Below are positions 53,316 through 64,000 of a stretch of 64,000 nt of DNA, piece by piece (positions within the stretch are counted from its first letter, which is position 1; each line of letters starts with the position of its first letter). The translations under genes were made by a program, and so were the position numbers. Origin of the DNA: Cycas panzhihuaensis (lineage: Eukaryota; Cycadophyta); assembly GCA_023213395.1 (NCBI GenBank), contig CM041465.1:201941741-202005740 (forward strand), given 5' to 3'. Under the pieces are notes generated by a model. The model saw nothing but the letters and a program-made list of their open reading frames with translations. It ran no database searches and was not told the DNA's origin.

Positions 53316-54001
53316 ACATGCTCAAAGAACAACTCAGATGCCGCTGTTCCTGTGATTGTCTTCTTACAAGGTATTAGACATATCATTTTGTTGAACCTAT
53401 CTACAACAACAAAGAGATAGTCATGTCCCTTCCTAGTCATGGGAAGTCCCCCTAAGAAATCAATGGAGATACTTTTCCAAGGCCTAGTGGGAATAGGAAG
53501 TGGTGTATATAATCCTAATTTTCTAGAAGAAGGCTTAGAAGTATTACACATTACACATCCTTTTACCTTTTTTTTTACATCATTTTGCGTTTTTGGCCAT
53601 ACAACATATCTTCTCAAGTTTGCTAAAGTCTTCTCTATACCAAAGTGACCAGCTACTTTAGAAGTATGGGCTTCTCTAAGCCACTTGATCTTGTCTCCTT
53701 TTGATGGAACATAGAGCTGCTCCCCTTTGAAAAGTAGACCATCTTTCCAAGCAAGTTGGGAAGGTCTTCCTTTCGTCAGGTTCTCTAATTCTTCCTTCAA
53801 GGCTTCATCTTCATGGTACAAGTCTTTATACTCTTCATGATGCATTGGCTGCACCTGCAAACTCATAAGAGAAATACAAACAAAAGCAGAAGAAGAAGTG
53901 GAACAAGGTGGTCTAGATAACATAACAATAATTTTGTTAGTAGATCCCTTTTTGTACTTAATTACAATATTGAATTGTTGTAAATAACTCATCCACTTCA
54001 T
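53228..54001 (-). pseudogene. Gyp3 RNase H end and integrase first half
   Basis: Begins with the RNase H end (QFNIVIKYKKGSTNKI), then the integrase zinc site HTSKVAGHFG ... CVMCNTSK, SIDFLGGLPMTRKGHD with the first aspartate, VVVDRFNKM and SSIISDRDTRFLS with the second. Confidence 0.87.
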
Positions 54002-54040
54002 GTGTCTTGCTTTCTATAATTTACTTTGGGTTTGCAAAAA

Positions 54041-54823
54041 TCAAAGAGGCTTATGATCGGTATGAACTACAACCTCTTTTCCAAGTAAGTAGGACCTCCA
54101 ATGCTTGCATGCTTGATGTAGTGCGAACATTTCTCGATCATATGTTGGGTAGTTTTTCACTTGAGGGGTGAAGACTTCCGAATGGTAAGCAATAGACTTC
54201 CCATCTTGAATAAGGACAACTCCCATCGCATTTCCACTTGCATCAGCTTCTACTTCAAAAGGCCTTTGCAAATTTGGCATTGCCAAAACCGGTGTTTCGT
54301 AAATTTTCTTCTTTAAAAAAAGAAAAGTTTTTTCCTCCTTGGAACCCCAAGTAAACTTTTTACCAACTTTTTTCAATCCATGTAGAAGTGCCGCAACCTG
54401 TGAGAAATGAAGAATAAACTTTCTTAAGTATTGACAAGCTCCTAAAAAACTTCTCACCTCTGTGGTGTTTGTTGGCCTAGGCCATTTGAGGATGGCTTGA
54501 GTCTTGAGTGGATCGATGCTCAACTTTCCTCCTCCAACCACAAAGCCTAAGAAGACCAAGTTCTTCTTGCCAAATTCACGCTTCTTCACATTAAGCTTCA
54601 AATGATGCTTAGCCAAAGTCTTCAAAACGTCTTCTATGTGCTGCAAATGTTCCTCCCATGTGTTACTAAAAATCAAAATGTCATCAAGATAGACAACAAC
54701 AAAATTATCCAAGCAAGGCCTTAACACTTCATTCATTAGCCTCATGAATGTTGCAGGAGCATTACACAATCCGAAAGGCGTAACCATCCATTCAAAGAGT
54801 CCTTGCTTTGTTTTGAAGGCCAT
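54041..54823 (-). pseudogene. Gyp3 RT second half and RNase H
   Basis: Starts at MAFKTKQGLFEWMVTPFGLCNAP; catalytic box VVVYLDDILIF (YLDD, about 54690), thumb FLGACQYLRKFI, RNase H FEVEADASGNAMGVVL, VKNYPTYDREMFAL, VVVHTDHKPL. It is in frame with the ORF upstream; only one TAA (54854-54856) separates the RT halves. Confidence 0.88.
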
Positions 54824-54853
54824 CTTCCATGTGTCCTCTTCTTTGACCCTAAC

Positions 54854-56854
54854 TTAGTGATAACCACTTTTCAGATCCAACTTAGTAAAATAACAAGCAT
54901 GCTGAATTTGATCAAGCAAATCATCTATGTGAGGCAAAGGGTAGCGATTTTTAATTGTAATTTTATTCAAAGCACGAAAGTCTACACACATTCTCCATCC
55001 TCCATCCTTCTTAGGCACTAAGACAATTGGTGACCCACAAGGTGAACATGAAGGTCTTATGACCCCTTGATCAAGCAACTCCTCAACTTGCCTCTTTATC
55101 TCATTATTCTTTACAATGGAGTGCCTATACAAAGCAACATTAGGCAATGGTGCATCTCCTACAAGAGTGATTTCATGCTCTATCTTTCTCTTTGGTGGTA
55201 GCCCATCAACATGTTGAAATAGAATGTCATACCTTGTCTTTAACTCCTCAATTTGTTGCATTTGTTTAGGTGATATAAGAAGAGTGTGAGTAGAAGGGCC
55301 TCCTTCATCTCTTGGCTCTTCTTTTCTCCTTACCATTAAGATGATGAATTTACCACATGCATTGATCATCCTTTTTGCTTGAGTGGCTGAAATTAATGTC
55401 ATCTTATCCAAGTGCTTCTTTGTGGCCTTTATGATGAAGCCCTTGTTATCCTTCATCAACCGATCCTTTCTCTCCCTTCGATAGAAGAGTGCATCTCGAT
55501 CCCATAAGTAGGGACTCCCAAGCACAACATGGCATACATCTAATGGTACCACATCACATATCACTTCATCAACAAAAACATTAGTGATGGAAAATTTAAG
55601 TGTACATTTATTTGATATTTGCATTTCCACATCTTTATGGATCCAACCAAGAGGATATGGGTGAGGGTGACGAGTAGTTACTAACCCAAGGCTCTTTACC
55701 AAACTTTCTGAGATCAAATTCTTTTGGCTCCTCGGATCTATAATGGCATAAATAATATTATTTCCTACTTGAAGCTTCAAGCGAAATAGTTCCTCCTTTG
55801 TAGCATCATCTCCATAATTTGTAAGTAGAGTAACCTTCTCTTCTTCTCCTTCACTTTGAATCTCCACCTTAAAAAGTAGTGCTTTCCCTTTTTCCTTCTT
55901 TCTTAATTCCATATCCTTGATATGCTTTGGCTTTAGCTCTGGATGCAACTTCCAACACTTTGCTACAACATGACCACTAATATCACAATGCTCACAATAG
56001 TTAGAACTTTTAACAAAATTAGTTATTTTCTTCTTTCCTTCTTGCCTTTTAGATGAGTGTAATTTAGGATTCTTTTCATATTTATTAGAAGTAACAGTAG
56101 AATCTTTAAACATGACTATAGGTTTCTTGCTTTTACTTTCTATTGCAATAGCCATTTTACTTGCTTCTCCAATGGATTGAAATTTAAAAAGCCTTAGTTC
56201 CTTCCTTATGTATTCATGTAATCCTCCAATGAATTTCATAAGAGTGCTATGTTCATCCATATTAATACCAAGTAGCATGCCATGTTTAAAAAATAAAGAA
56301 GTATAGTTTTGGACACATACGCCTCTTCCTTGGCATAAATATTGCCAAGTGGCCCATTGGTCTTCCTCATGACCTATGGGGTAGTATTGCTTCTTTATTA
56401 CTTTCTTAAAATTCATCCATGAAAAAGAAGATACATCATGAGTCTTCAAATATGCATTCCACAATGTCAATGTATGTTTACACAACTTGAGCCTAGCAAA
56501 TGAAAGCTTTTGAGCATTACTATAAGCATAAATTGTGAAGTAGGTTTCAAGTTGATCCAACCAATGGTCCAACTTTTCAGCATTTACCTCTCCATCATAA
56601 GTTGGAATATCCAACTTTGCCTCAACCTTGAAGGGTTGATGAGATGAAGTACCCTTGCTTTCTTCAAATGAATGTTTTAAGGTCTCCTCCTCTTTCTCTT
56701 CATGGTTGTGGTCATATGTGGATCCTCCTTCAACTTCCTTCTCTTTGCCTTTGCCCTTGACTAGAGGTAGAAGTTGGGTCATCATTTGCATCAAGACTTC
56801 TACGTTCTTCTCAAGCTTTTCAAATCTAATTTCTCCATCTTTTTTTTCAACCAC
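54854..56854 (-). pseudogene. Gyp3 gag, protease and RT first half (666 codons open)
   Basis: N-terminal coiled coil (residues 1-40), acidic linker, capsid (residues about 75-240: [26 protein letters not shown]-type core), a CCHC knuckle [15 protein letters not shown] (about residues 285-298), a protease-like segment [16 protein letters not shown] (about 365-380), in which D-P-R replaces D-[TS]-G, and RT from about residue 545 ([45 protein letters not shown]). The start is the ATG at 56852-56854, 120 bp from the primer site. Confidence 0.88.
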
Positions 56855-56989
56855 GGTGCTTGGATTCTTTCTTTATCTTCTTGGTGATTGCAACACAAGA
56901 AAAGCTTTTCCTTTCTCTTGGTATCCTTTCCTTGTCTGTACCATTCAAGTCCCCACAACAAAGATCACATACTCTGATACCAAAAAATA

Positions 56990-57891
56990 TGATCTCAAAG
57001 TAGAGCTTAATTGGTGAAAAAAATCAATTATCAACCTTTCTCCTTGAGATCCTGAGAGTTAGTGTAGAAATCCCAATAACATCAAAACAAGAATGAGCCC
57101 ACAAAAAGAAATTCTACACCAAATCATTTATACTTGCCATTGCTCCAAATGTAAGAAGAGTAATACTTTTATTAAACTATAAAAATATCCATTTAATGGT
57201 AGAGAGAACAACTAGCAAAAGAATGGTCAAGTTACAAGGAATAGATGATACAATTATACCATAAGGGGGCCTCCAACCCTCCAAGTGCTCCCCCAAGGAT
57301 GCTTCCCACTTTCACATTCAAGAACCAAGTCTCCAATCACATAAATGAGCTCAAGAGGGCTCAATTTATAGAAAGAAACCCAAATTGCATATTTAACAAG
57401 TGGCAATCATGCAAGTATAACCACTAACAACCAGAATGCATGTTGTCCAAGTGGCATTCATGTAATTCTGAAAGGTTGCGGCTTGGTACCTAGGGTTAAC
57501 AAACTCTAATTCGGCTCAAATTTGGTACACGTATAGGTACACATGTCCCCTTCACTTCCTCAACATTTTAGCTCATTTGGATATCATTTGACCGCATTTT
57601 CATTGATTTAATAATAGTATTTGTTGTTTTTCTGCTGGCCGTGGAATCAATTTTCTACAAAACAAGGCTTGAAATCTAATCAAATGATATTTTTTGAACC
57701 CCACCTTTTGCACACATGTAGTGAGATGTGTCTTCTTCCTTTCCACAAAATTTGATATTAGTTTGACACCATTTGGCCCTATCTCTTTCAGTTATGCCAA
57801 TGCCTAGAATTTTCTGCCTCCTGTAGACATATGGTAGACCCTCCTAGCATTTTCTGCCTCCTATAGACAAATGGTAGATCCTCCTGGATTA
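56990..57891 (-). repeat. Gyp3 5' LTR (902 bp)
   Basis: Matches 51442-52351 at a few percent divergence; small indels explain the length difference. Followed by CTTTT. Confidence 0.92.
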
Positions 57892-57896
57892 CTTTT

Positions 57897-58122
57897 CTTT
57901 CATGAGTCAATCATACTCGCTATCCTGGAAACAAATAAGGAGAATCTCTTTCCTCTCACGGAAATCCTAACTTTCAAATCATATGTTGATCTTGGAAAGG
58001 AATCACACATGCAGTCAGGACAGTCAGACACAAGAGGAGTCACCAAGCAAAAAGCAAACATGTCATACAAGCCTTGTTGCATTCCAGTCAAAGATCTAGT
58101 TTATGACATCGTCTTCAGATAG
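57897..58122 (+). pseudogene. GagZ ORF, last part
   Basis: Continues the GagZ frame after Gyp3: FHESIILAILETNKENLF and KDLVYDIVF, matching FQESTHWLEKLIILADF and DEDKTYDIIF of GagY. Homology continues past its stop (58120-58122) up to the purine tract. Confidence 0.72.
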
Positions 58123-58259
58123 ATTCCTAGACTTATGCATTGTAAATTCAAACAATACTTCAAGTCAAGTCTTATATCAAGTTTGTAGCAATTTTGTTGT
58201 CAATCCTTAGAACTAGGTATCATAATGTCCTTGGTAGTCAATGTTCTTGTGGTCTTGAT

Positions 58260-58299
58260 ATTAAACATCAAGGGGAGGAGTTAGAAGATAATGTTGAAC
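58260..58299 (+). promoter_or_regulatory. Degenerate inverted repeat around the GagZ purine tract/U3 junction
   Basis: 58260-58270 (ATTAAACATCA) and 58289-58299 (TAATGTTGAAC) retain about 8 of 11 pairs; with the 5' LTR version of U3 (TAATGTTTAATG) pairing would be nearly complete. The tract AAGGGGAGG precedes the LTR. Confidence 0.55.
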
Positions 58300-58689
58300 G
58301 TATTAGGATGTAAGTTGTGTCTTAGGGTTAATAAAGTTATGGTCCTAAATATTATGTTAAGGTCTAAGGGTCTCACATTATAATAATGTTATGTAAGTAG
58401 TTGAAAGGTAATTGGTCTTTTAGTAGGTGAAAAGTCATTGGGTATGTCAAAGGTTATTTGTCCCACATGTATCCCATCTCACTTATGTATTCCCACCTAT
58501 GATGTATAAATAGGCAGGTGAGGTAGAGTAGAATCATTAAGTCATCATGGAGACTCATGTTAAGTCTGTGGTGCAGTAGTATCTTGATGTAATCATCCTT
58601 GATATGAGTTAATATAGTTCCATGTTTCGTTCATTGATCTTGTTTGATTAGTGTTGATGTTGAATGCCCTCCATGTTGAAAGTTTAACA
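58279..58689 (+). repeat. GagZ 3' LTR (411 bp)
   Basis: Starts AGTTAGAAG where the 5' copy has TGTTAGAAG, so the terminal T is changed. About 23 bp are extra near 58430-58460. Ends AAAGTTTAACA followed by GTTGA. Confidence 0.92.
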
Positions 58690-58694
58690 GTTGA

Positions 58695-58778
58695 CTATAT
58701 CCTAAGCTAGACTACCAACCCGTCATCCCTTGACAAGTGTCAGTTTTCACAAGTGTAGTGAATATTTTAAAGTCAATA
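58695..58778 (+). repeat. Gyp4 5' LTR, last part
   Basis: Continues 47707 after removal of GagZ and one GTTGA. It ends just before TTGGTTCCGTTGCC (58779-58792), the primer-binding site shared with Gyp1. Confidence 0.7.
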
Positions 58779-58918
58779 TTGGTTCCGTTGCCTACGTCCA
58801 CTGAGAAGGGACTGGGCCAGGAATTTCACAAGGGGAAAATGTTCAAAGAACGGAGGACCTTGGCTATTGTCGTGATAGCGGGCTGTCACTAAGCCTCCGA
58901 CAACTAGGGGACCTTCCA

Positions 58919-59700
58919 ATGCCACCTAAGAGGCCTTCGAAGGCGGGAGAGCCACAAAAGGGTATTTCACCTAAAGGGAAAGAAACAAGTAGACAAAGGG
59001 CATTACGATGGTCAAAGGAATCAAAATTAAGAAGGGCAAGGAGGTTGAGCTTACATAATAACAAGACTAAGGGACAGTCCATTGAAGAATTTCAAGCAAG
59101 TGGAGCCCAGGCACCTCAAGAACAAGGAGAGGAAAGAAATGGTGAGCAAATGGTACTAACACCTGCCCTAATTAAGTATGACCTTTTAAGCCCAAAAAAG
59201 GAGGAAAATCCATAAGGAGATTTGGAACAAAGTGACACCCTAGGGAAGGAGGAACATACAAATGTGGATGATACCCTAAAGGACCTAAGTGATAATGAGA
59301 AGAAGGTGGAGGAAGGTCCCTCGACATATTGGAAAAATAAATTAATAAGGTAGCTATTTGAAGATTCACCAGATAAGGGGTCTGAACAATCATATCTAGT
59401 GGTCACACCATTAACAATACAAGTGTTAGGAGTACTGGAACTAATACATCTAAAAACACCATTCAACAATTCTCTATTTGGGAAAGATAGTGCTGCACCA
59501 AGCACCCCGAATACATCACCTAAAGTGAAAGGTGAAGAAAAAGGAGTAGAGTCTTCGGAGAAGCCAAAAGGAGAAAGGCCACTAGGAAGGACACCTGTGC
59601 AGTCGCCAAGGATGGACGACTCAAGGGATTTTAGGAAACTAATCTTCAATGACACATCAGATGCAACAGAGCATGTGTACCTATTCTAAAACTTGATTGA
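58919..59700 (+). pseudogene. Gyp4 gag N-terminal region
   Basis: The ATG at 58919 (MPPKRPSKAGEPQKG) is followed by the same basic stretch as Gyp1 (RQRALRWSKESKLRRARR) and a Pro/Ser/Glu-rich linker (59399-59689). A stop at 59213-59215 and another near 59350 break it. Confidence 0.75.
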
Positions 59701-60780
59701 CGTGAAGAAAATTACAGATGAGGATGAAATAAAGGCAAGATTCGCTTGCACACTAAGGGGAGTACCATTGCATGATACAAGGAGTTGAATAAGAAGGAAA
59801 CATGGGCAAACATAAAGAAATCATTTGAGGAGAGATTTCAGAAGTTTCAAAGCAATGAGGTTGTGGAGATTGCTTTTAGGGAGATAGGACAAAGGCTGGG
59901 AGAATCTGTATTAACTTATATCTGCAAGATGAAAACAATTGCTACCAATATGATAAATGAAACAATTACAGATCATAATATGAAAATCTACTTCGTTAGA
60001 GGGTTGAATGAGAAACTAAGATCTATGATGCATGCACATCCTCTGAAATCATTCAAAAATGCTCAAGATTTGGCATTAGATTTCGAAGCTAAGATGGATG
60101 CCCAAGCAGGAGGGCATGATGCTCTATTGCTTAGACTACAAGACGAGATAAGGGAGATGAAGCAAAACCAACATAATCGACCCCTTTGTCAAGAAGCAGT
60201 ATTAGAGGAAGTCTCGAAAATTAAAGCCTTAAGAAAGGAAATAGCTAGGTTGAGAATGGAGAAAAAGAAAGAAGAAGAGGAAGTCAAGAAAAAGAAAGAC
60301 CGAGAATTCAAAATTGAAAAGTGGTGTCACATATGTGAGGAAAGTTCGCATACGACTAAAGAATGTGAAATCAACCCAAAGAATAGTACGATGCACCAAA
60401 GAGATAAGTGGTGCCACATATGTGACATGGCTAGTCACAACACTAGAGAATATTACTATAACCCCAGAGGGAGAGGTTATAGAGGACGAGGTCGGGGTAG
60501 GGGAAGCAACCCACCTCGAAACATATACACAACAAGAACTATGCCGGAAACTTTGAAAAAGAAACAACCAATGGGAAGGTGCTTAATTTGATTGCAATTT
60601 GAGCATTAGAAGTCATATTGCCCAACTAAACAAGATTGCGACCATAAACTATTTGTATGCAACAATTGTGGCCCAAATGAGCATAGGACAAAAGAATGTA
60701 AGGGAAAGGCGAAGGCAACCAATTTGATGACTATCATCCCAGAGAACAGTAAGAATGTAAAACTTTAGAATAAGTAGGGA
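59700..60780 (+). pseudogene. Gyp4 gag capsid and up to four zinc knuckles
   Basis: The frame 59785-60591 carries the capsid (WANIKKSFEERFQKF, FVRGLNEKLRSMM), a coiled coil and knuckle 1 (WCHICEESSHTTKEC). Knuckle 2 (WCHICDMASHNTREY) has lost its last Cys. After an RG-rich run come a decayed third (about 60580-60630) and an intact fourth (CNNCGPNEHRTKEC, about 60658-60700). Two stops fall in the third. Confidence 0.82.
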
Positions 60781-60818
60781 GGAAAGAAGTAACAAATGAG
60801 GAATACCCAAATCCTAAG

Positions 60819-62199
60819 ATGGAAATGGATTGCTTCAAGCAAGCAAAGCAAGTGTTGGAGGAATTAGCCCAACAAGAAAACAAAACAATGTTGCCAATGG
60901 GTAAACTAGAAATGAAACACGTATATGTCAGAAAAAATAAACCTCAAACAAAATCGGAAGAACCAAAGGTGCAACCTCAATTGGTTCAGGCAGAAGAGCT
61001 ATTCAAGGGGTTACCAATGGAGGATATCTCTAGGATGTTATTGTTAATGGAGAATCTGGTGAAACAACTACAATTAACTATTCCTTTATATCAAGTAATT
61101 GATTGGATCAAAGCCAGAGTACTACAACAACGAGAAATTACAAAGAGCTTAAAAAAGGTAATGCCATCTTTCAACTTGGATCCAATGGTCACAATCACAA
61201 TATTGGGAGAAAGATTTTGAAAAGTGATTGTGGATGGGGGAGCAGCAGTGAACATCTTACCCACCACAACTTGGATCCAATGGTCACAATCACAATATTG
61301 GGAGAAAGATTTTGAAAAGTGATTGTGGATGGGGGAACATCTTACCCACCACAACATGGCGGAAGTTGGGAAGTCCCAAGTTGGAAACGACAACGTATTC
61401 GTTGTAGTTAGCGAATGAACTGTTGGTGAGACCAGTGGGGAGGTTAACAAACATAAAAGTAGATGTCGCTGGGATAGCAATAAGAATTGATTTCAATATT
61501 GTGGAAACAGAAAAAGGGGCAATACCTTATCCAACGTTGTTGGGTCGCCCGTGGTTGTATAAAACTCAATGTCTTCAAAGTGGGAGGGACATCACCTTTA
61601 CGTTATCTGATGGGGGAAGCGAAGTGGTCCTCCTAATGTTGGGAAAGAATTCCATTGAAGTAATACCAGACGACGCATCCAGTACAACCATTGCAAGTGA
61701 AAAAATGACATCCTCTTTTGACGAAGGTAACTTGTATCGTACAACTGAAGAATCAACCAAGTTGGTCAACTCTCAAGAGATGGAACCTACCTACTTCAGA
61801 GAAATCTATAATTCTTTTGACGATGAAAGTGGGGCAAAGTTTGTGGATTATTGGCTACAAGACACATATGAAGTCAAACCTTCATCCTATAGATGTAATT
61901 TACTTTCTAAAAGTGTAACTGATAACATTAACTTTAATTTGAAATCTTCTGATTATATGGGAACTAATGATAATATAGGTAATAGTGTAGAAAATGATGA
62001 TAACACAACTCCAACCCTATACTTAAACCTTCATACTCCTAATATATCTAGTTTACTTTATAATAAATCTATATTATCTAATACTAACCCTAACTCTAAT
62101 CCCTCCTCTACCTTGGGTGTGGGTCCTAAGGTAGATCGTCCATCCCCATCCCTAATTCAACCCAAGGAAGGAGATAGCAATCCTTCCTCACCTTCTTGA
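60819..62199 (+). pseudogene. Gyp4 protease region
   Basis: 60819-61220 (MLPMGKLEMKHVYVRKNK ...) leads to the protease core VIVDGG (61229-61246), after which the next 95 bp are tandemly repeated, disrupting it. 61423-62199 continues with LLGRPWLYKTQCLQSG and an acidic Ser/Asn-rich tail. The D-G-G active-site form is shared with Gyp1. Confidence 0.78.
61172..61355. repeat. Tandem duplication of 95 bp in the Gyp4 protease
   Basis: CAACTTGGATCCAATGG begins at 61172 and again at 61267; the copies match except for a 9-bp loss (GCAGCAGTG-like) in the second. Both include the D-G-G codons. Confidence 0.88.
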
Positions 62200-62271
62200 G
62201 AGGTACACCCACCCATCAAACGGTCCTTTTCAACTATCGGTGCCGAAGCAGAGGAAGAAGAAAAGGAACAA

Positions 62272-62943
62272 ATGGAAAGTACCCCTAGAGATCCAGGTCT
62301 AGGAACTGAGATCACTACTCTCGAGGAAAGGAATCATGAAACCTATATTGGGGATTTTGTAAAATCTTTCTATGGAGACCAGTTATATGGGATTACTCAT
62401 TTGATACACTATATAGAATATTGGTTATATAAGGGTATCTTAAATAAACTTCAATGGGAATTGAATTTTGTACTAACACTACAAGGAATTGCATGGTATT
62501 GGTACTTAGCCCACCAAACTGCCTTCAAAAGTTGGAAGGAATTACAAATTGCATTCAGAACGTGATTCAACCCTCCTAAGGAATCAAATATCCCATTATC
62601 CTATATAGGAGAATGCCCAACTAAACACATTCAGAAGTGTAAACAAGAATGGACATCTTTGAGTTTACCTAGGAAAACTTGGAGCAACCTTTTCTACCAT
62701 ACCCTAGGCCATGTAGCAAAGGATTGGTTCTTAGGGAAAGGATGGAACTTGGACATCACATGGGGTAACCTCAGGAAATCTTTTATAAAAACATTTTCAC
62801 ACTCATTAGAAAATAGAGATATTGACAAAATACTCAAAACTATAAAAAAACTAAGCATGGACTTAGAAGAAAAAACTATATCATCAGTACGTAGGAAAGA
62901 GAAGGAAGAATCAGAAGATGAAGAGGAAGAAAATCACAACTAG
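62272..62943 (+). pseudogene. Gyp4 second capsid-like segment between protease and RT
   Basis: Frames 62272-62565 and 62659-62943: TLQGIAWYWYLAHQTAFKSW and FYHTLGHVAKDWFLGKGW, LRKSFIKTF, then an acidic tail (EESEDEEEENHN). The position and residues match Gyp1 10145-11036. A stop/frame change near 62566 separates the two. Confidence 0.72.
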
Positions 62944-63056
62944 CCTGTGGAATTTATGGAACTTAACTATGGTGAGAAGGAAATTGAAAACACACCTCCC
63001 CGTCACATGGAAGATAAAAAGGGTATTGAACTGACAAAGTTGAAAACGAGATCAAC

Positions 63057-64000
63057 GTGGGAAGAAAGGAAGATCCGAAAAATATTCGAATAGGAAGTTA
63101 TTGGGATGGCCAAATGGTGGCACAAGCCCAACAATTATTTGAAGAATTTCATGATGTGTTTGCATGGTTGTACAAGGACCTCAAGGGCATTCCCCTAGAG
63201 GTTGGAATGCACCACATTGACCTCATTGAAGGAGCCAAACTGGTAAAATAGAGACCTTACTGAATGAATCTAAAGTATAAAGAAAAAGTAAAAGAAGAGT
63301 TGGATAAGATGTTGGAAGCAGGGTATATCTACGAGATTGATTATAGTGATTGGGTGAGTCCTGTGGTAGTAGTGCCGAAGAAAAATGGGAAAATACGGGT
63401 TTGTGTAGATTATAGGCAACTTAATAGGGTGACAAAAAAGGATCCCCTTCCTTTGCCTTTCACAGAAGATGTTCTGGAAGCCATAGGGGAAAATGAGATG
63501 TATTTCTTCTCGGACGGGTTTAGCAGATATAATCAAGTCCAAATTGCCCCAGAAGATCAAGCAAAGACAACTTTTGTGACAGAATGAAGGACATACACAT
63601 ACATGGTAATGCCTTTCGGTCTTACCAATGCCCTAGCCACATTTCAAAGAATAGTGATCAATATTTTTGATAAGATGATCGAAGAAAAAGTGGCAGTCTT
63701 TCTAAATGATTGGACTTTATATGGAGTCATGAAGAACCACATGGGCAACCTAAGAGAAATGCTGTAAACGTGCTGGGAAAACAAATTGTGTCTAAATCTG
63801 GAAAAATGTATCTTTTTGGTACCCTTTGGGAACCTATTAGGGCATATTGTGAGCCGTGAAGGATTATTAACGGATCTGGCTAAGGTTTTAGTCATCCTAC
63901 ATTTCCCAGTGTCATTTATGAGGAAACAATTGAAAGGATTCTTGGGATTAATGGGATATTATATAAAATTCATCAGGGGCTATGCATGTATATCAGGACC
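63057..64000 (+). pseudogene. Gyp4 reverse transcriptase, partial
   Basis: HDVFAWLYKDLKGIPLEVG, then WVSPVVVVPKKNGKIRVCVDYRQLN, FSDGFSRYNQV and, after a stop (63585-63587), MPFGLTNALATF and VAVFLNDW: the catalytic FLDD of Gyp1 is FLND here, so one metal-binding aspartate is lost. The thumb (KGFLGLMGYYIKFI) runs to the window end. Confidence 0.85.

Larger units (their letters stand above)
51442..57891 (-). mobile_element. Gyp3: nearly full-length Ty3/gypsy retrotransposon
   Basis: LTRs of 910 bp (51442-52351) and 902 bp (56990-57891), duplication CTTTT at 51437-51441 and 57892-57896. Met-type primer site (TGGTATCAGAG on the minus strand, 56973-56983) about six bases inside the LTR. The polyprotein from 56854 to 53228 stays in one frame with three stops; a frameshift near 53240-53315 and one more stop precede the C-terminus. 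Integrase ends with a GPY/F-like domain, suggesting a chromovirus relative. Confidence 0.93.
47708..58689 (+). mobile_element. GagZ: gag-only non-autonomous LTR retrotransposon, split by Gyp3
   Basis: LTRs are at 47708-48095 and 58279-58689; duplication GTTGA at 47703-47707 and 58690-58694. Without Gyp3 it is about 4.5 kb: LTR, tRNA-Met primer site, leader of about 2 kb, one broken ORF homologous to GagY, purine tract, LTR. No pol domain. Shares leader blocks with GagX. Confidence 0.93.
46905..64000 (+). mobile_element. Gyp4: Ty3/gypsy element of the Gyp1 family, runs off the right edge
   Basis: 5' LTR in two pieces (46905-47707 and 58695 to about 58778) around GagZ, then primer site, gag, protease, second capsid-like segment and RT. 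The 5-bp sequence before it is CCAAT (46900-46904), but the matching copy is outside. Domain order and protein sequence follow Gyp1 throughout. Confidence 0.85.

Noticed and set aside
54041-54853. Programmed stop readthrough in the Gyp3 RT
   Set aside because: The single TAA lies inside the RT fold, not at a gag-pol border, so it is a lesion and not a regulatory stop.

Overview
This window looks like intergenic nuclear DNA of a land plant with a very large, repeat-choked genome. A gymnosperm is my best guess, but nothing here proves the lineage. I found no host gene, tRNA, rRNA or CRISPR array. Essentially all of the 64 kb is LTR retrotransposons nested inside one another. Names used below: four Ty1/copia elements (Cop1, CopA, CopB, CopC), five Ty3/gypsy elements (Gyp1 to Gyp5) and three gag-only elements without any pol (GagX, GagY, GagZ).

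Insertion order, read from terminal repeats and 5-bp target duplications. The deepest host is Gyp2, whose 5' LTR and internal region are scattered over 36329-36399, 41562-41847 and 41850-45484. GagX (228-36328, minus; duplication CTCAA) inserted into the Gyp2 LTR, and CopB (36400-41561, plus; GCTAA) inserted 71 bp further along. Inside GagX lie Cop1 (762 to about 15535, minus), itself split by Gyp1 (4665-15254, minus; GGTGT); GagY (16587-27648, minus; GATAC), itself split by CopA (19175-25453, plus; CTACT); and CopC (30110 to about 36173, minus). On the right, Gyp5 (from about 45485, plus) cuts Gyp2. Gyp4 (from 46905, plus) cuts Gyp5. GagZ (47708-58689, plus; GTTGA) cuts the Gyp4 5' LTR. Gyp3 (51442-57891, minus; CTTTT) cuts GagZ. 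That is five levels of nesting.

Nearly all reading frames are broken by stops and frameshifts, so most coding entries are pseudogenes. Gyp3 and Cop1 are the least damaged. CopA and CopC share one gag/pol family. Cop1 and CopB are a second copia family. Gyp1, Gyp4 and Gyp5 form a large gypsy family with multiple zinc knuckles, a second capsid-like segment between protease and reverse transcriptase, an unusual primer-binding site and, in Gyp1, an extra ORF and a tandem array after pol.

Most interesting points: (1) every copia element and every gag-only element has an inverted repeat flanking the polypurine tract/U3 junction, placing the tract and the LTR start in a loop; the arm sequences differ between families but stay complementary. 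(2) GagX, GagY and GagZ are one non-autonomous superfamily with a gag-like N-terminus, an unrecognised C-terminal region, no pol, a leader of about 2-2.5 kb and a conserved palindromic motif about 185 nt after the LTR. The shared hairpin and tRNA-Met type primer site suggest that copia enzymes mobilise them. (3) Gyp1/Gyp4 have the unusual domain order gag1-zinc knuckles-protease-gag2-RT.
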